Shown one piece after another: positions 15,628-25,153 of a DNA stretch of 64,000 bases. A program made the position numbers and the translations under genes. The notes under the pieces are model-generated. The model worked only from the letters and a program-made list of their open reading frames with translations, made no database searches and was not told the DNA's origin. Every line of letters begins with the position of its first letter. The first letter of the stretch is position 1. The DNA comes from Georgenia subflava (GTDB lineage: Bacteria; Actinomycetota; Actinomycetes; Actinomycetales; Actinomycetaceae): the NCBI RefSeq assembly GCF_009193155.1, contig NZ_VUKD01000005.1, positions 124,001-188,000 on the forward strand, written 5' to 3'.

Positions 15628-17124
15628 TCAGCAGAGCGCGGAAACCTCGACCGCGCCGCGCTCCTCGAGCCAGGCGAGCGGGTCGACGGTGGTGCCGTCC
15701 TCGTCGAGGTGCAGCTCGAAGTGCAGGTGCGGGCCGGTCGAGTTGCCGTTGTTCCCGACCTCGGCGATCACCTCGCCGGCGCGGACCTGCTCGCCCTCGG
15801 TGACCTTGATGCCGTTGGCGTACATGTGCACGTGCCAGCTGTAGACCGTCTCACCGCCGATCTCGTGGCGCAGGATCACGAGCATGCTCGACCGGCCGTC
15901 CTTGCCCGGTCCGACGTACTCGACCGTGCCGTCGGCGATGGCGTGGATCGGCGTGCCGAGCGAGGCGGCGAAGTCGGTGCCGGTGTGGAGGTTGTACGCC
16001 CCGCTGATGGGGTGCACGCGATAGCCGTAGCGTGACGAGTTGCGGTAGGTGCCGTCGGCGACGGGCCGCACCACCTGGTCCTCGACCTCGTCGGTCACGG
16101 CGGCACGGGTACCGCTGGCGCCGTCGAGCGGGGCACACTCGAGCGCGTTGCGGTCGGCCGCGCGCGAGGTCTGCAGGATCGTCGCCCGGCTCGACGCCGC
16201 CGGGTCTCTCAGGAGGCTCTCCGGGACGGTTGCTGTCCCGGCACCCGCGCCCCGCTCGTCCAGGATGGCGAGCACCGACGCGTCGGCCTGCACACCGGAG
16301 ATCGACCTTGCGAACGCCGAGTTCTCCGGCGCGCCGAAGCCGGCCAGCGGCGCCACGATCGTCAGCACGCCCATCGCTCCCAGGACGGCAGCACGCGGTG
16401 CCCATGCCCGGGCAGGCGGCCGGGAGTCGGCCGGCCGGGTCGTGCCCGTGCGTGCGCCGCGCAGCTCTCGGCGGGACGGCAGGGAGCACTGGCCGGTCAG
16501 GACCTCGGTCGCCGTGCTGTCGGCGTCGTGGACCGTGTCGGCGGGCTCGGCGGGGCTGGGTGCGGTCTCGGCCTCGTCGGCCGCGCGGGACTCGGGCGAC
16601 GCCGGGGCGGGCAGCACACCGACGACGGTGGGCACGACCGGAGCGGGCAGCACACCGACGACGATGGGCACGACCGGGGCGGGGAGCACACCGACGACGG
16701 TGGGCGCGGCCGCGACGACGGTGCGGGCCGGTGCGGCGACGGGCGGGACGTCGATCGTCCACGTCCTGCTCGCAGCGATGCGCTCCGCCCGCTGACGCTC
16801 GGCCGCGCGAAGGGCCGCACGGGTCAGCGGCGCTCCTGTCGGGGCGGCAGGTTCCTGGGCGGCGGCACGCTCCTGGATCGCACGCTCCTCAGCGGCACGC
16901 TCCTGGATCGCACGCTCCTCAGCGGCACGCTCCTGGGCCGCACGCTCCTCGGCAGCACGCTCCTGCGCCGCACGCTCCTCAGCGGCACGCTCCTGGGCCG
17001 CACGCTCCTCGGCAGCGCGCTCGCGGGCCGCACGCTCCTCGGCGGCGGCACGGGCTCGCTCTGCCTCACGGATCTGACGACGGGTCAGCGGTGCCGCAGG
17101 CGCGGGCACAGCGCTACCAGCCAT
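15628..17124 (-). CDS. M23-family peptidase with Glu/Arg/Ala-repeat N-terminus
   Basis: A 498-residue membrane-anchored murein endopeptidase candidate. The C-terminal M23 domain has the zinc motifs NLHTGTDFA, SWHVHMY and GPHLHFELH, all complete. Before it come one membrane segment (about residues 245-265) and an extracytoplasmic linker. The cytoplasmic N-terminal half is unusual. Residues 25-90 are 10-residue repeats RAAEERAAQE, a likely charged helix, and then VVGVLPAPVVPT is repeated three times. The basic motif LTRRQIREAER recurs in changed form as LTRAALRAAERQ and LPSRRELRGAR. The start ATG 17124 has GGAGG upstream. It probably cleaves peptidoglycan peptide bridges at the cell surface. 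Confidence 0.9.
   Translation of the reverse strand: MAGSAVPAPAAPLTRRQIREAERARAAAEERAARERAAEERAAQERAAEERAAQERAAEERAAQERAAEERAIQERAAEERAIQERAAAQEPAAPTGAPLTRAALRAAERQRAERIAASRTWTIDVPPVAAPARTVVAAAPTVVGVLPAPVVPIVVGVLPAPVVPTVVGVLPAPASPESRAADEAETAPSPAEPADTVHDADSTATEVLTGQCSLPSRRELRGARTGTTRPADSRPPARAWAPRAAVLGAMGVLTIVAPLAGFGAPENSAFARSISGVQADASVLAILDERGAGAGTATVPESLLRDPAASSRATILQTSRAADRNALECAPLDGASGTRAAVTDEVEDQVVRPVADGTYRNSSRYGYRVHPISGAYNLHTGTDFAASLGTPIHAIADGTVEYVGPGKDGRSSMLVILRHEIGGETVYSWHVHMYANGIKVTEGEQVRAGEVIAEVGNNGNSTGPHLHFELHLDEDGTTVDPLAWLEERGAVEVSALC
16855..17052 (-). repeat. 30-bp in-frame tandem repeats in the M23 gene
   Basis: About six and a half copies of a 30-bp unit encode RAAEERAAQE. A shorter 36-39-bp repeat encoding VVGVLPAPVVPT lies further along at about 16610-16705. 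Confidence 0.85.
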
Positions 17125-17313
17125 CGATCAAACCTCCGGAGGGTGGAGTACGACCCGCTCGAGGCCGAGCGGCACCACCATCGGGACGAGGTCCCGCACC
17201 AGTGGCTGTCACGAAACAGTAACGGACGACGTGGGCTGCGTCCAACATCCTGTGGACGTGGTGACGGTCTCACGGCAACCGGTCGCACGACCGCCTTTGC
17301 CGGACCGCGCCGG

Positions 17314-18381
17314 TCACCGGCGTTCGTCGCGCTGCATCGAGTCGCGGACCTCACCGACCAGCTCTTCGAGGATGTCCTCGAGGAACACCACACCGACCTC
17401 GGTGTCCGTGCCCGTAGCGCCCTCGCGACCCGGTCGGACGACACGCGCGAGGTGGGCGCCCGAGCGTTGCATCGCGGCCAACGCGTCCTCGACCTCGTCG
17501 GTGGGCGCCACCGAGGCGAGCGCGCGGATCCGCCAGCTCGGCACCGGGCGCTCGCGCGCCTCCCCCTCGGCGTACAGCACGTCCTTCACGTGCAGGTAGC
17601 CGGCCAGCGCGCCGTCGTCGTCGACCAGCGGGAACCGTGAGTAGCCCGTACGAGCCACCTCCCGCTCGACGTCCTCGGGGGTGCAGGCCACGGACAGCGT
17701 CACCAGCTCGCCGGGCGGGATCATGACCTGCTCCGCGGTCTCCTCGGAGAACTCGATCGCCCCGGTGAGGAGTCCCAGGTCGTCCTGGAGCACTCCCTCG
17801 GCCTGCGAGCGCTCGACGATCGAGGCCACCTCCTCGGCGGTGAAGGCGGAGGCGACCTCGTCCTTGGGCTGGACGCCGACCATGCGCAGGAGCAGGTTCG
17901 CGAACCAGTTCAGGGCGGATATGACCGGGTGGAGCACCTTGGAGACCAGCACGAGCGGCGGGGCGAAGATCAGCGCAGCCCGCTCCGGCGAGGTGACGGC
18001 GAGGTTCTTCGGCACCATCTCGCCGACCACCACGTGCAGGTAGACCACGAGCGCCAGGGCGACGACGAAACCGACGGCGTGGCTCGCCTCGGGGGGCAGC
18101 CCGACCGCGACGAGCGGGCCCTCGACCAGGCGGGCGATCGCCGGTTCCGCGACGACCCCCAGCCCGGTGGAGCACACGGTGATGCCCAGCTGCGCGCAGG
18201 CGAGCATCAGCGTGACATTCTCCATCGCGTACAGCACCGTGCGGGCGGGGCGCGACCCCTGCGCGACGAGCGGCTCGATGCGTGAGCGCCTGGCGGACAT
18301 CACGGCGAACTCGGCACCGACGAAGAAGGCGTTGAGCGCGAGCAGCACGAGGCCGACGACGAGCGCGGTCCCGGTGCTCAC
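17314..18381 (-). CDS. CorC/HCC-family membrane protein with CBS domains (second copy)
   Basis: A 355-residue CNNM/HlyC-CorC-type protein. The N-terminal DUF21 domain has about four membrane segments and HVVVGEMVPKNLAVTSPERA, characteristic of the family. A CBS pair follows (TGYSRFPLVDDDGALAGYLHVKD). It ends soon after EDILEELVGEV and lacks the C-terminal CorC_HlyC domain that its upstream neighbour has. The start GTG 18381 overlaps the stop of that neighbour (GTGA). Family members are linked to Mg2+ or Co2+ efflux, but the ion here is unknown. Confidence 0.92.
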   Translation of the reverse strand: MSTGTALVVGLVLLALNAFFVGAEFAVMSARRSRIEPLVAQGSRPARTVLYAMENVTLMLACAQLGITVCSTGLGVVAEPAIARLVEGPLVAVGLPPEASHAVGFVVALALVVYLHVVVGEMVPKNLAVTSPERAALIFAPPLVLVSKVLHPVISALNWFANLLLRMVGVQPKDEVASAFTAEEVASIVERSQAEGVLQDDLGLLTGAIEFSEETAEQVMIPPGELVTLSVACTPEDVEREVARTGYSRFPLVDDDGALAGYLHVKDVLYAEGEARERPVPSWRIRALASVAPTDEVEDALAAMQRSGAHLARVVRPGREGATGTDTEVGVVFLEDILEELVGEVRDSMQRDERR

Positions 18382-19709
18382 TGCTCCTCCCCCGCGGTGG
18401 GCAGCGCCCACACCCGCAGCCGGTCGACCCGGCGCCCGTCCATCTGCTCCACGTGGAGGACGACGTCGGCCACGGTGACCTCGTCGCCGACGCGCGGGAT
18501 GCGACCCAGCCGGTCCATCACGAGGCCGCCGAGCGTCTCGAACGGGCCGTCGTCGGGTACGTGCAGGTCGGCCTGGTGGCCCAGCTCGTCCGGCCGCATG
18601 ACGCCCGGGACGACCCAGCTGCCGCCGGGGCCGGCGTGGGCGCCGGAGCGCCGCCGGTCGTGCTCGTCGGCGACGTCACCCACGAGCTCCTCGACGACGT
18701 CCTCGAGCGTGACGATGCCCGACGTGCCGCCGTACTCGTCGACGACGACGGCCATCTGCAGGCCCTCGTCGCGCAGCTGGACGAGCAGCGGCGCCAGCGC
18801 CACGGTCTCGGGCACCCGGGGGGCGTCGACCATGATGGAGGAGGACGCGACCGGCACCTCGCCGCGGCGCTCGTAGGGCACGGCGATCGCCCGGCGCAGG
18901 TGCACCAGGCCGACGATGTCGTCGTTGTCGTCGCCGATGACGGGGAAGCGGGAGTGGCCGGTGGTGCGGGCGAGGCTCACGACGTCGGCCGCCGTGTGCT
19001 CGCGCGTGAGCGTGTGCACACGGCCGCGGTCGGTCATGACGTCGACGGCGGTGAGCGCGCCGAGCCCGATGGAGCGGGTGAGCAGCCGGGCGGTGCCCAG
19101 GTCGAGGGTGCCGTGCTCGGCGGAGCGGCGCACGAGCGCCGCCAGCTCGGAGGCCGAGCGGCCGCCGGAGAGCTCCTCGGCGGCCTCGACGCCGAAGAGG
19201 CGCAGGATCGCGTTCGCCGAGTTGTTCAGACCGGCGATGACCGGGCGGAGAGCCCGGGTGAAGACGCCCTGCACGGGAGCGACGAACCCGGCGGTGGCGA
19301 GGGGGTCGGCCAGCGCGAGGTTCTTCGGGACGAGCTCGCCGAAGACCATGGAGAAGGTGTTGACGAGCACCAGCGAGAGCACGACCGCCGCGCCCGTGGC
19401 GGCGGCGCCGGCGAGCCCGGCGCTGCCGAGCGGTCCGGTGAGCAGCGTGGCGAGGGCCGCCTGGGCGGTGTAGCCGAGGAGGATCGTGGTCAGGGTGATA
19501 CCGACCTGGGCGCTGGAGAGCTCCAGGGACAGCCGCTTCAGCGCGGCACCGACGCCGACGGCCCGTTTGTCGCCGGCGGCGATCCGCCGGTCGACGGTGC
19601 CCGGGTCGAGGGCGACGAGGGAGAACTCGGCCGCCACGAAGACGGCCGTCCCGGCGGTCAGGACGACGCCGAGGAGGATGAGCAACCACTCGGTCAGCAC
19701 GCGGGCCAC
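18378..19709 (-). CDS. CorC/HCC-family membrane protein (full length)
   Basis: A 443-residue member of the same family as the next gene. It has a DUF21 membrane domain (AEFSLVALDPGTVDRR, MVFGELVPKNLALADPLA), a CBS pair (TGHSRFPVIGDDNDDIVGLV; VVVDEYGGTSGIVTLEDVV) and a C-terminal CorC_HlyC domain ending DRLRVW. The start is GTG 19709, or GTG 19700. Two tandem HCC genes with one lacking the last domain are common in actinobacteria and may form a heteromer in the membrane. Confidence 0.93.
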   Translation of the reverse strand: MARVLTEWLLILLGVVLTAGTAVFVAAEFSLVALDPGTVDRRIAAGDKRAVGVGAALKRLSLELSSAQVGITLTTILLGYTAQAALATLLTGPLGSAGLAGAAATGAAVVLSLVLVNTFSMVFGELVPKNLALADPLATAGFVAPVQGVFTRALRPVIAGLNNSANAILRLFGVEAAEELSGGRSASELAALVRRSAEHGTLDLGTARLLTRSIGLGALTAVDVMTDRGRVHTLTREHTAADVVSLARTTGHSRFPVIGDDNDDIVGLVHLRRAIAVPYERRGEVPVASSSIMVDAPRVPETVALAPLLVQLRDEGLQMAVVVDEYGGTSGIVTLEDVVEELVGDVADEHDRRRSGAHAGPGGSWVVPGVMRPDELGHQADLHVPDDGPFETLGGLVMDRLGRIPRVGDEVTVADVVLHVEQMDGRRVDRLRVWALPTAGEEQ

Positions 19710-20191
19710 CGCACCTGGGGGCCGGCTCGTCGGGGGCTCGGGGACGGGGCAGGTTCAGGGGGGTCGGCGGGATGTCGACCGCGGCGTGATCGTCGCATGG
19801 TGGGTCGATTGTACGAGCGCGCCGGGCGCCGTCCAGCGGGTTGTGCGCGACGCCGACGCGACGCACGAGTTGCACACGACACCCACGCGGCGCACGGCCC
19901 ACGAGCGCCCGCCCGAGCCCGGTGGCGGGAGAGCCGCGTCGGGGCCGTCGATACCTACCTGGAGTGGCTCCAGACGTCGACCCGGAGGTGCCGGCCGACG
20001 TCGACCACCACAGGCGGCGCTCGTACCTGGGGGTGACGACGCCTTGACCCGGGCTTGGTCGGCGCGCCGCCCGAGGCCCGTCCGGAAGTGAATTTGGGTA
20101 CTCAGAGGCCTGCCGATGCGAGACGGGCCGGGGCTAGACCGTAGGGTTGTAGGGATCTTCGTCACACCCCCTGGAAGAGGGCGATTTCCGA
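19710..20191. other. Gene-free divergent region upstream of kgd
   Basis: No credible gene was found in these 482 bp. The right part holds the kgd promoter region; TAGGGT at 20142-20147 is the best -10-like word. The kgd ribosome-binding site AAGAGGG lies 11-17 nt before its GTG. The left part should hold the promoter of the HCC gene pair, which was not identified. Confidence 0.5.
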
Positions 20192-23100
20192 GTGTCCACG
20201 CAGGAGCACCACGACCCCATGGCTGCCTTCGGCGCCAACGAATGGCTCATCGAGGAGCTGTACGACAAATACCGTCAGGACAAGAAGCTGGTCGACCCCG
20301 CCTGGTGGGACTTCTTCGAGGACTACGACGGTGGCGCCAACGGGGCGGGCAACGGCGCCGCACCGACGGCCGAGCCGACGACGTCCGGCGCGCCGCGCGC
20401 CGCGGGCGCTGAGACGGCCGGGTCGGCCCAGCCGACCAGCCGCCCGGACGCCGCGGTGAGCAAGGAGCGCACCCCGGTGGACCGGCTCGACCCGCGCACG
20501 GAGCAGCCGGCCACCGAGCAGGTCCGCGCCGACCTGCCGCCGGCGCCGCCCGTCGCCGCCCAGCCACCGACGCACCCCTACGCCGAGCGCCTCGCCCGGC
20601 GGGCCGAGGACGGGTACGGCGAGGACCAGGACGAGACCGTCAAGCTCCGCGGCGTGGCGGCACGCACCGTCAAGAACATGGAGACCAGCCTCGAGCTGCC
20701 CGTGGCCACGAGCGTGCGAGCCGTCCCGGCCAAGGTGATGGTGGACAACCGCATCGTCATCAACAACCACCTCGCGCGCTCGCGCGGCGGCAAGATCTCG
20801 TTCACGCACCTCATCGGCTACGCCATGGTCGAGGCGCTGGCGGACATGCCGGACATGAACTACTCGTACAGCCAGACGGAGGACGGCAAGCCCGCCGTCT
20901 TCCAGCCCGCCCACGTGGGCTTCGGCCTGGCCATCGACCTGCCCAAGCCGGACGGCACCCGCTCCCTCGTGGTGCCCTCGGTCAAGAAGGCGGACGAGAT
21001 GGACTTCGCCCAGTTCTGGACCGCGTACGAGGAGCTCGTGCGTAAGGCCCGGAACAACAAGCTCACGCTCGAGGACTACGCGGGTACCACGATCACGCTG
21101 ACCAACCCCGGCGGCATCGGCACCGTGCACTCCATCCCGCGGCTCATGCAGGGCCAGGGCACCATCATCGGCGTCGGGGCGATGGACTACCCGGCCGAGT
21201 TCGCCGGGTCCTCCCCGCAGACCCTCGCCCGGATGGGCGTGTCGAAGGTCCTGACCCTGACCTCGACGTACGACCACCGCATCATCCAGGGCGCGGCGTC
21301 GGGCGAGTACCTCAAGCTGATCCACGGCAAGCTGCTCGGCACCGACGGGTTCTACGACCGGGTGTTCGCGGCACTGCGCGTGCCCTACGAGCCGGTGCGC
21401 TGGCTCCAGGACGTCGAGTACGACCCGGAGACGGAGCTGGGCAAGCCGGCCCGCATCGCCGAGCTCATCCACGCGTACCGCTCCCGCGGTCACCTGATGG
21501 CCGACACCGACCCGCTGGCCTACCGTCAGCGCCGGCACCCGGACCTCGACGTCGCGAACTACGGCCTGACCCTGTGGGACCTCGACCGCAAGTTCCCGAC
21601 GGGTGGGTTCGGCGGGGCCTCGCGCCTGCCGCTGCGTGACATCCTCGGCCAGCTCCGCGACGCGTACTGCCGCACCATCGGCATCGAGTACATGCACATC
21701 CAGGACCGGGCCCAGCGCCGCTGGTTCCAGGACCGTCTCGAGACGCCGTACGAGAAGCCGTCGAGCGAGCAGCAGCTGCGGATCCTCAGCAAGCTCAACG
21801 CCGCCGAGGCCTTCGAGACGTTCCTGCAGACGAAGTACGTCGGGCAGAAGCGCTTCTCGCTCGAGGGCGGCGAGTCGCTCATCCCGCTGCTCGACGCGAT
21901 GCTCACCGGCGCCGCCCAGGAGGGCCTGGACGAGGTCACCATCGCCATGGCGCACCGCGGCCGGCTCAACGTCCTGGCGAACATCGCCGGGAAGTCCTAC
22001 GGGCAGATCTTCTCCGAGTTCGAGGGCAACGAGGACCCCCGCACCGTGCAGGGCTCGGGCGACGTGAAGTACCACCTGGGCACCGTCGGGGAGTTCACCT
22101 CCCCCGACGGCGAGCAGACCAAGGTCTACCTCGCCGCCAACCCCTCGCACCTCGAGGCGGCCGACGGCGTCCTGGAGGGCGTCACGCGCGCCAAGCAGGA
22201 CCGTATCGACCTCGGTTCGCAGGGCTTCTCCGTGCTGCCCGTGCTGATCCACGGCGACGCCGCCTTCTCGGGCCAGGGCGTCGTCGTCGAGACCCTGCAG
22301 CTCTCGCAGCTGCGCGGGTACCGTACCGGCGGCACCGTGCACATCGTCGTCAACAACCAGATCGGGTTCACCACCGGCCCGTCGAGCTCGCGCTCGTCGT
22401 ACTACACCACCGACGTGGCCAAGGGGCTGCAGATCCCGATCTTCCACGTCAACGGGGACGACCCCGAGTCGGTGGCCCGGGTCGCCGAGCTGGCGTTCGC
22501 GTACCGCCAGGAGTTCCACAAGGACGTCATCGTCGACATGGTGTGCTACCGCCGTCGCGGGCACAACGAGGGTGACGACCCCTCGATGACCCAGCCGGTG
22601 ATGTACTCCCTGATCGAGAACAAGCGCTCGGTGCGCAAGCTCTACACCGAGTCGCTCATCGGGCGCGGCGACCTGACGGCCGAGCAGGCCGAGCAGGCGC
22701 TCAAGGACTACCAGCGCGAGCTGGAGAAGGTCTTCACCGAGACCCGCGAGGGCGGCTGGAACCCGCCGGAGCGCTCCGAGCAGGTCGCCGGCCTGGACCG
22801 GCCGGAGTCCCAGCTCGAGGACGCCGGGACCATGGTGGGCTGGCAGACGGCGGTGCCGGGCAGCATGCTCGAGCGCGTCGGGCAGGCGCACGTTCGCCCG
22901 CCGGAGGGCTTCCACGTCCACCCGAAGCTCGCGCAGCTGCTCGAGAAGCGGGACAAGATGGCCCGCGAGGGCGGTATCGACTGGGGCTTCGGCGAGATCC
23001 TCGCGTTCGGCTCGCTGCTGATGGAGGGCACCCCCGTCCGGCTTGCCGGCCAGGACTCCCGCCGCGGCACCTTCGTCCAGCGCCATGCGGTCCTTCACGA

Positions 23101-24007
23101 CCACACCACCGGTTCGGAGTGGACGCCGCTGATGTACCTGACGCCGGACCAGGCGAAGTTCTGGATCTACGACTCCTCGCTGAGCGAGTACGCGGCGATG
23201 GCCTTCGAGTACGGCTACTCGGTGGAGCGCCCGGACGCCCTGGTGCTGTGGGAGGCGCAGTTCGGCGACTTCGCCAACGGCGCCCAGACCGTCATCGACG
23301 AGTTCATCTCCTCGTCCGAGCAGAAGTGGGGGCAGCGTTCCTCGCTGGTGCTGCTCCTGCCGCACGGCTACGAGGGCCAGGGGCCGGACCACTCCTCCGC
23401 GCGCATCGAGCGCTTCCTGCAGATGTGCGCCGAGGAGAACATGGTGGTCGCCCAGCCCTCCACCCCGGCGAACCACTTCCACATGCTGCGCCGCCAGGCC
23501 TACGCCCGGCCACGCAAGCCGCTGATCGTGTTCTCGCCGAAGCAGCTGCTGCGCCTCAAGGCCGCGGCCTCGCCGCTGGAGGAGTTCACCTCGGGCACGT
23601 TCCGCCCGGTCATCGGTGAGGTCGAGTCGCGGGTGCGCGACGCGGCCGACCAGGTCGAGCGCGTGCTGCTGTGCTCGGGCCGCGTGTACTACGACCTCGC
23701 CGCGCAGCGCATCAAGACCGACGACTCGCGCACCGCGATCGTCCGGCTCGAGCAGCTCTACCCCCTCGAGCTCGACCAGATCCGCGCCGAGCTGGCCGCC
23801 TTCCCGAACGCCGAGGTGGTGTGGGTGCAGGACGAGCCGCAGAACCAGGGGCCGTGGACCTTCGTGTCGGACCACCTGGGCGACGCCCTGGACGGACGTG
23901 AGCTCCGCGTGGTCTCCCGACCGGCCGCCGCCTCGCCGTCCACCGGCTCCGGCAAGCGCCACAAGGAGGAGAACGGCGACCTGATGGAGCGGGCCTTCGC
24001 CCGCTGA
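20192..24007 (+). CDS. kgd: Multifunctional 2-oxoglutarate decarboxylase/dehydrogenase E1-E2 (Kgd/OdhA type)
   Basis: A 1271-residue TCA-cycle enzyme that decarboxylates 2-oxoglutarate with thiamine diphosphate and passes the succinyl group on. It has the fused architecture of actinobacteria. An N-terminal tail (ANEWLIEELYDKYRQDKKLV) leads to an Ala/Pro linker, then an E2 acyltransferase domain with the catalytic DHR motif (STYDHRIIQGAASG, near residue 365). The large E1 domain follows, with MAHRGRLNVLANIAG, GDAAFSGQGVVVETL and VVNNQIGFTT for ThDP/Mg binding. The E2 part lacks a lipoyl domain, as expected for this class. The start GTG 20192 matches the usual N-terminus. A hairpin terminator follows at 24025. 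Confidence 0.97.
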   Translation: MSTQEHHDPMAAFGANEWLIEELYDKYRQDKKLVDPAWWDFFEDYDGGANGAGNGAAPTAEPTTSGAPRAAGAETAGSAQPTSRPDAAVSKERTPVDRLDPRTEQPATEQVRADLPPAPPVAAQPPTHPYAERLARRAEDGYGEDQDETVKLRGVAARTVKNMETSLELPVATSVRAVPAKVMVDNRIVINNHLARSRGGKISFTHLIGYAMVEALADMPDMNYSYSQTEDGKPAVFQPAHVGFGLAIDLPKPDGTRSLVVPSVKKADEMDFAQFWTAYEELVRKARNNKLTLEDYAGTTITLTNPGGIGTVHSIPRLMQGQGTIIGVGAMDYPAEFAGSSPQTLARMGVSKVLTLTSTYDHRIIQGAASGEYLKLIHGKLLGTDGFYDRVFAALRVPYEPVRWLQDVEYDPETELGKPARIAELIHAYRSRGHLMADTDPLAYRQRRHPDLDVANYGLTLWDLDRKFPTGGFGGASRLPLRDILGQLRDAYCRTIGIEYMHIQDRAQRRWFQDRLETPYEKPSSEQQLRILSKLNAAEAFETFLQTKYVGQKRFSLEGGESLIPLLDAMLTGAAQEGLDEVTIAMAHRGRLNVLANIAGKSYGQIFSEFEGNEDPRTVQGSGDVKYHLGTVGEFTSPDGEQTKVYLAANPSHLEAADGVLEGVTRAKQDRIDLGSQGFSVLPVLIHGDAAFSGQGVVVETLQLSQLRGYRTGGTVHIVVNNQIGFTTGPSSSRSSYYTTDVAKGLQIPIFHVNGDDPESVARVAELAFAYRQEFHKDVIVDMVCYRRRGHNEGDDPSMTQPVMYSLIENKRSVRKLYTESLIGRGDLTAEQAEQALKDYQRELEKVFTETREGGWNPPERSEQVAGLDRPESQLEDAGTMVGWQTAVPGSMLERVGQAHVRPPEGFHVHPKLAQLLEKRDKMAREGGIDWGFGEILAFGSLLMEGTPVRLAGQDSRRGTFVQRHAVLHDHTTGSEWTPLMYLTPDQAKFWIYDSSLSEYAAMAFEYGYSVERPDALVLWEAQFGDFANGAQTVIDEFISSSEQKWGQRSSLVLLLPHGYEGQGPDHSSARIERFLQMCAEENMVVAQPSTPANHFHMLRRQAYARPRKPLIVFSPKQLLRLKAAASPLEEFTSGTFRPVIGEVESRVRDAADQVERVLLCSGRVYYDLAAQRIKTDDSRTAIVRLEQLYPLELDQIRAELAAFPNAEVVWVQDEPQNQGPWTFVSDHLGDALDGRELRVVSRPAAASPSTGSGKRHKEENGDLMERAFAR

Positions 24008-24024
24008 CGCAGGCAGCCACCACC

Positions 24025-24064
24025 GAGGGGCCGGTCCGGGCATCACGCCCAGGGCCGGCCCCTC
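24025..24064 (+). terminator. Hairpin after kgd
   Basis: GAGGGGCCGG (24025-24034) pairs with CCGGCCCCTC (24055-24064). Outer CCACCAC/GTGGTGG words extend the structure. It lies 18 bp after the kgd stop. Confidence 0.65.
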
Positions 24065-24158
24065 GGCCGTGGTGGGCGCCGGGCCTCCGGCGCGCGTGCG
24101 GACCCCTCGCGCCCGGACGAGGCAGGATGATGGCAGGAGTCGAGACGAAGGAGCCGGA

Positions 24159-24755
24159 GTGGGCGAGGGCCAGCTGTGCATCTGCGTGATCGGTGACGAG
24201 CTCACCGCCGGTACGGGCGACGCCCGCGGCCTGGGCTGGGTGGGGCGGGTGATGGCCCGGACACAGACCGAGGAGCCGGCGTTCGTGGCGCAGCTCGCGG
24301 TGCCGCACGAGTCCACCACGGCGCTGTCCGCCCGGTGGGAGGAGGAGGTCCGGCGCCGCCACCAGCCCCACGGCGACAACCGGCTCGTCATCGGCCTCGG
24401 CTCGACGGACCTCGACGAGGGCCTGTCCCTGGCCCGCTCGCGACTCAACCTCGCGAACATCCTCGACGGCGCCGCGGCCTCGCGCATCGGCTGCTTCGTC
24501 GTCGGTCCGCCGCCCCGTCCCGACGTCGACGCCGACGCCCTCGCCAGCCTCTCCGGCGCCTTCGCCGACGTCTGCCAGCGCCGGCACGTGCCCTACGTGG
24601 AGACGTTCGAGCCGCTGCGGACCCACGAGCACTGGCACGCTGACGTCGCCGCCGGCGACGGCGTGCACCCCGGCCAGGCGGGCTACGGGCTGCTCGCGTG
24701 GCTGGTCCTGCACAACGGCTGGCACGACTGGCTCGGCGTGCCGACAGCGAGCTGA
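24159..24755 (+). CDS. SGNH/GDSL-family hydrolase
   Basis: A 198-residue predicted esterase or lipase of the SGNH fold. Block I is variant: VIGDELTAGTGDARGLGW, with Asp-Glu-Leu in place of the usual GDS, so the nucleophilic serine is not obvious. LVIGLGSTDLDEG corresponds to block III, and the C-terminal GDGVHPGQAGYGLLAW provides the catalytic Asp and His. The missing serine argues either for an altered active site or for a non-hydrolytic role. The start GTG 24159 follows AAGGAG; an in-frame start upstream at 24069 has no such site. There is no signal peptide, so the protein is cytoplasmic. Confidence 0.8.
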   Translation: MGEGQLCICVIGDELTAGTGDARGLGWVGRVMARTQTEEPAFVAQLAVPHESTTALSARWEEEVRRRHQPHGDNRLVIGLGSTDLDEGLSLARSRLNLANILDGAAASRIGCFVVGPPPRPDVDADALASLSGAFADVCQRRHVPYVETFEPLRTHEHWHADVAAGDGVHPGQAGYGLLAWLVLHNGWHDWLGVPTAS

Positions 24756-24778
24756 GCAGCTCACCGCTCGCCGTCCCC

Positions 24779-24985
24779 GTCCAGCCTGGCCATCACGGAC
24801 CCTCTGCTCGCCGTCACCGTCCAGCCGCACCATCACGGACCCGCTGCCCGCCGTCACGGTCCAGGCTCACCGTCACGCCCCCCAGCCTCACCCAGGGCCC
24901 AGGCTCACCGTCACGCCCCCCAGCCTCGCCGTCACGGCCCAGCCTCACCGTCACGGCCCCCAGCCTCACCGTCACGGCCCGCCTG
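24779..24985. repeat. Degenerate ~20-bp tandem repeats
   Basis: The unit is close to CAGCCTCACCGTCACGGCCC with changes in length. About nine copies fill most of the gap between the SGNH gene and moaA. No reading frame or known element is recognised in the gap apart from the dyad at 25036. Confidence 0.8.
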
Positions 24986-25035
24986 CTCACCAACACCGAC
25001 CCGCCGGCGCAGAACCGCCGACCAGCCGTGGGCAC

Positions 25036-25070
25036 GGAACATTCGTCAGGATAGGCCTGACGAATGTTCC
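25036..25070. repeat. Perfect 15-bp inverted repeat upstream of moaA
   Basis: GGAACATTCGTCAGG and its exact complement are separated by ATAGG. The sequence is much richer in A+T than its surroundings. It lies about 95 bp upstream of moaA and downstream of the SGNH gene. It could be a terminator of the SGNH gene or an operator for the moa genes. Confidence 0.85.
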
Positions 25071-25153
25071 CCAGGCGGCTGCCGACCTGCCGACCGACTA
25101 CCGATGACCGACCACCGACGACCCGTGGTGGCGGCGGTTCCGAGTTCCGTGGT

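Noticed and set aside
17125-17313. c-di-AMP (ydaO-type) riboswitch before the M23 peptidase
   Set aside because: Actinobacterial peptidase genes often have one, but the conserved core words were not found here.
19710-20191. Small open frames upstream of kgd
   Set aside because: None has a ribosome-binding site, TANNNT at leaderless distance or a recognisable protein pattern; the stretch is treated as a divergent promoter region.
20162-24487. A 1441-codon open frame on the minus strand opposite kgd
   Set aside because: It is a G+C-driven shadow of kgd. The product has no known domain and is low in aromatic residues, while kgd on the plus strand is full length with all motifs.
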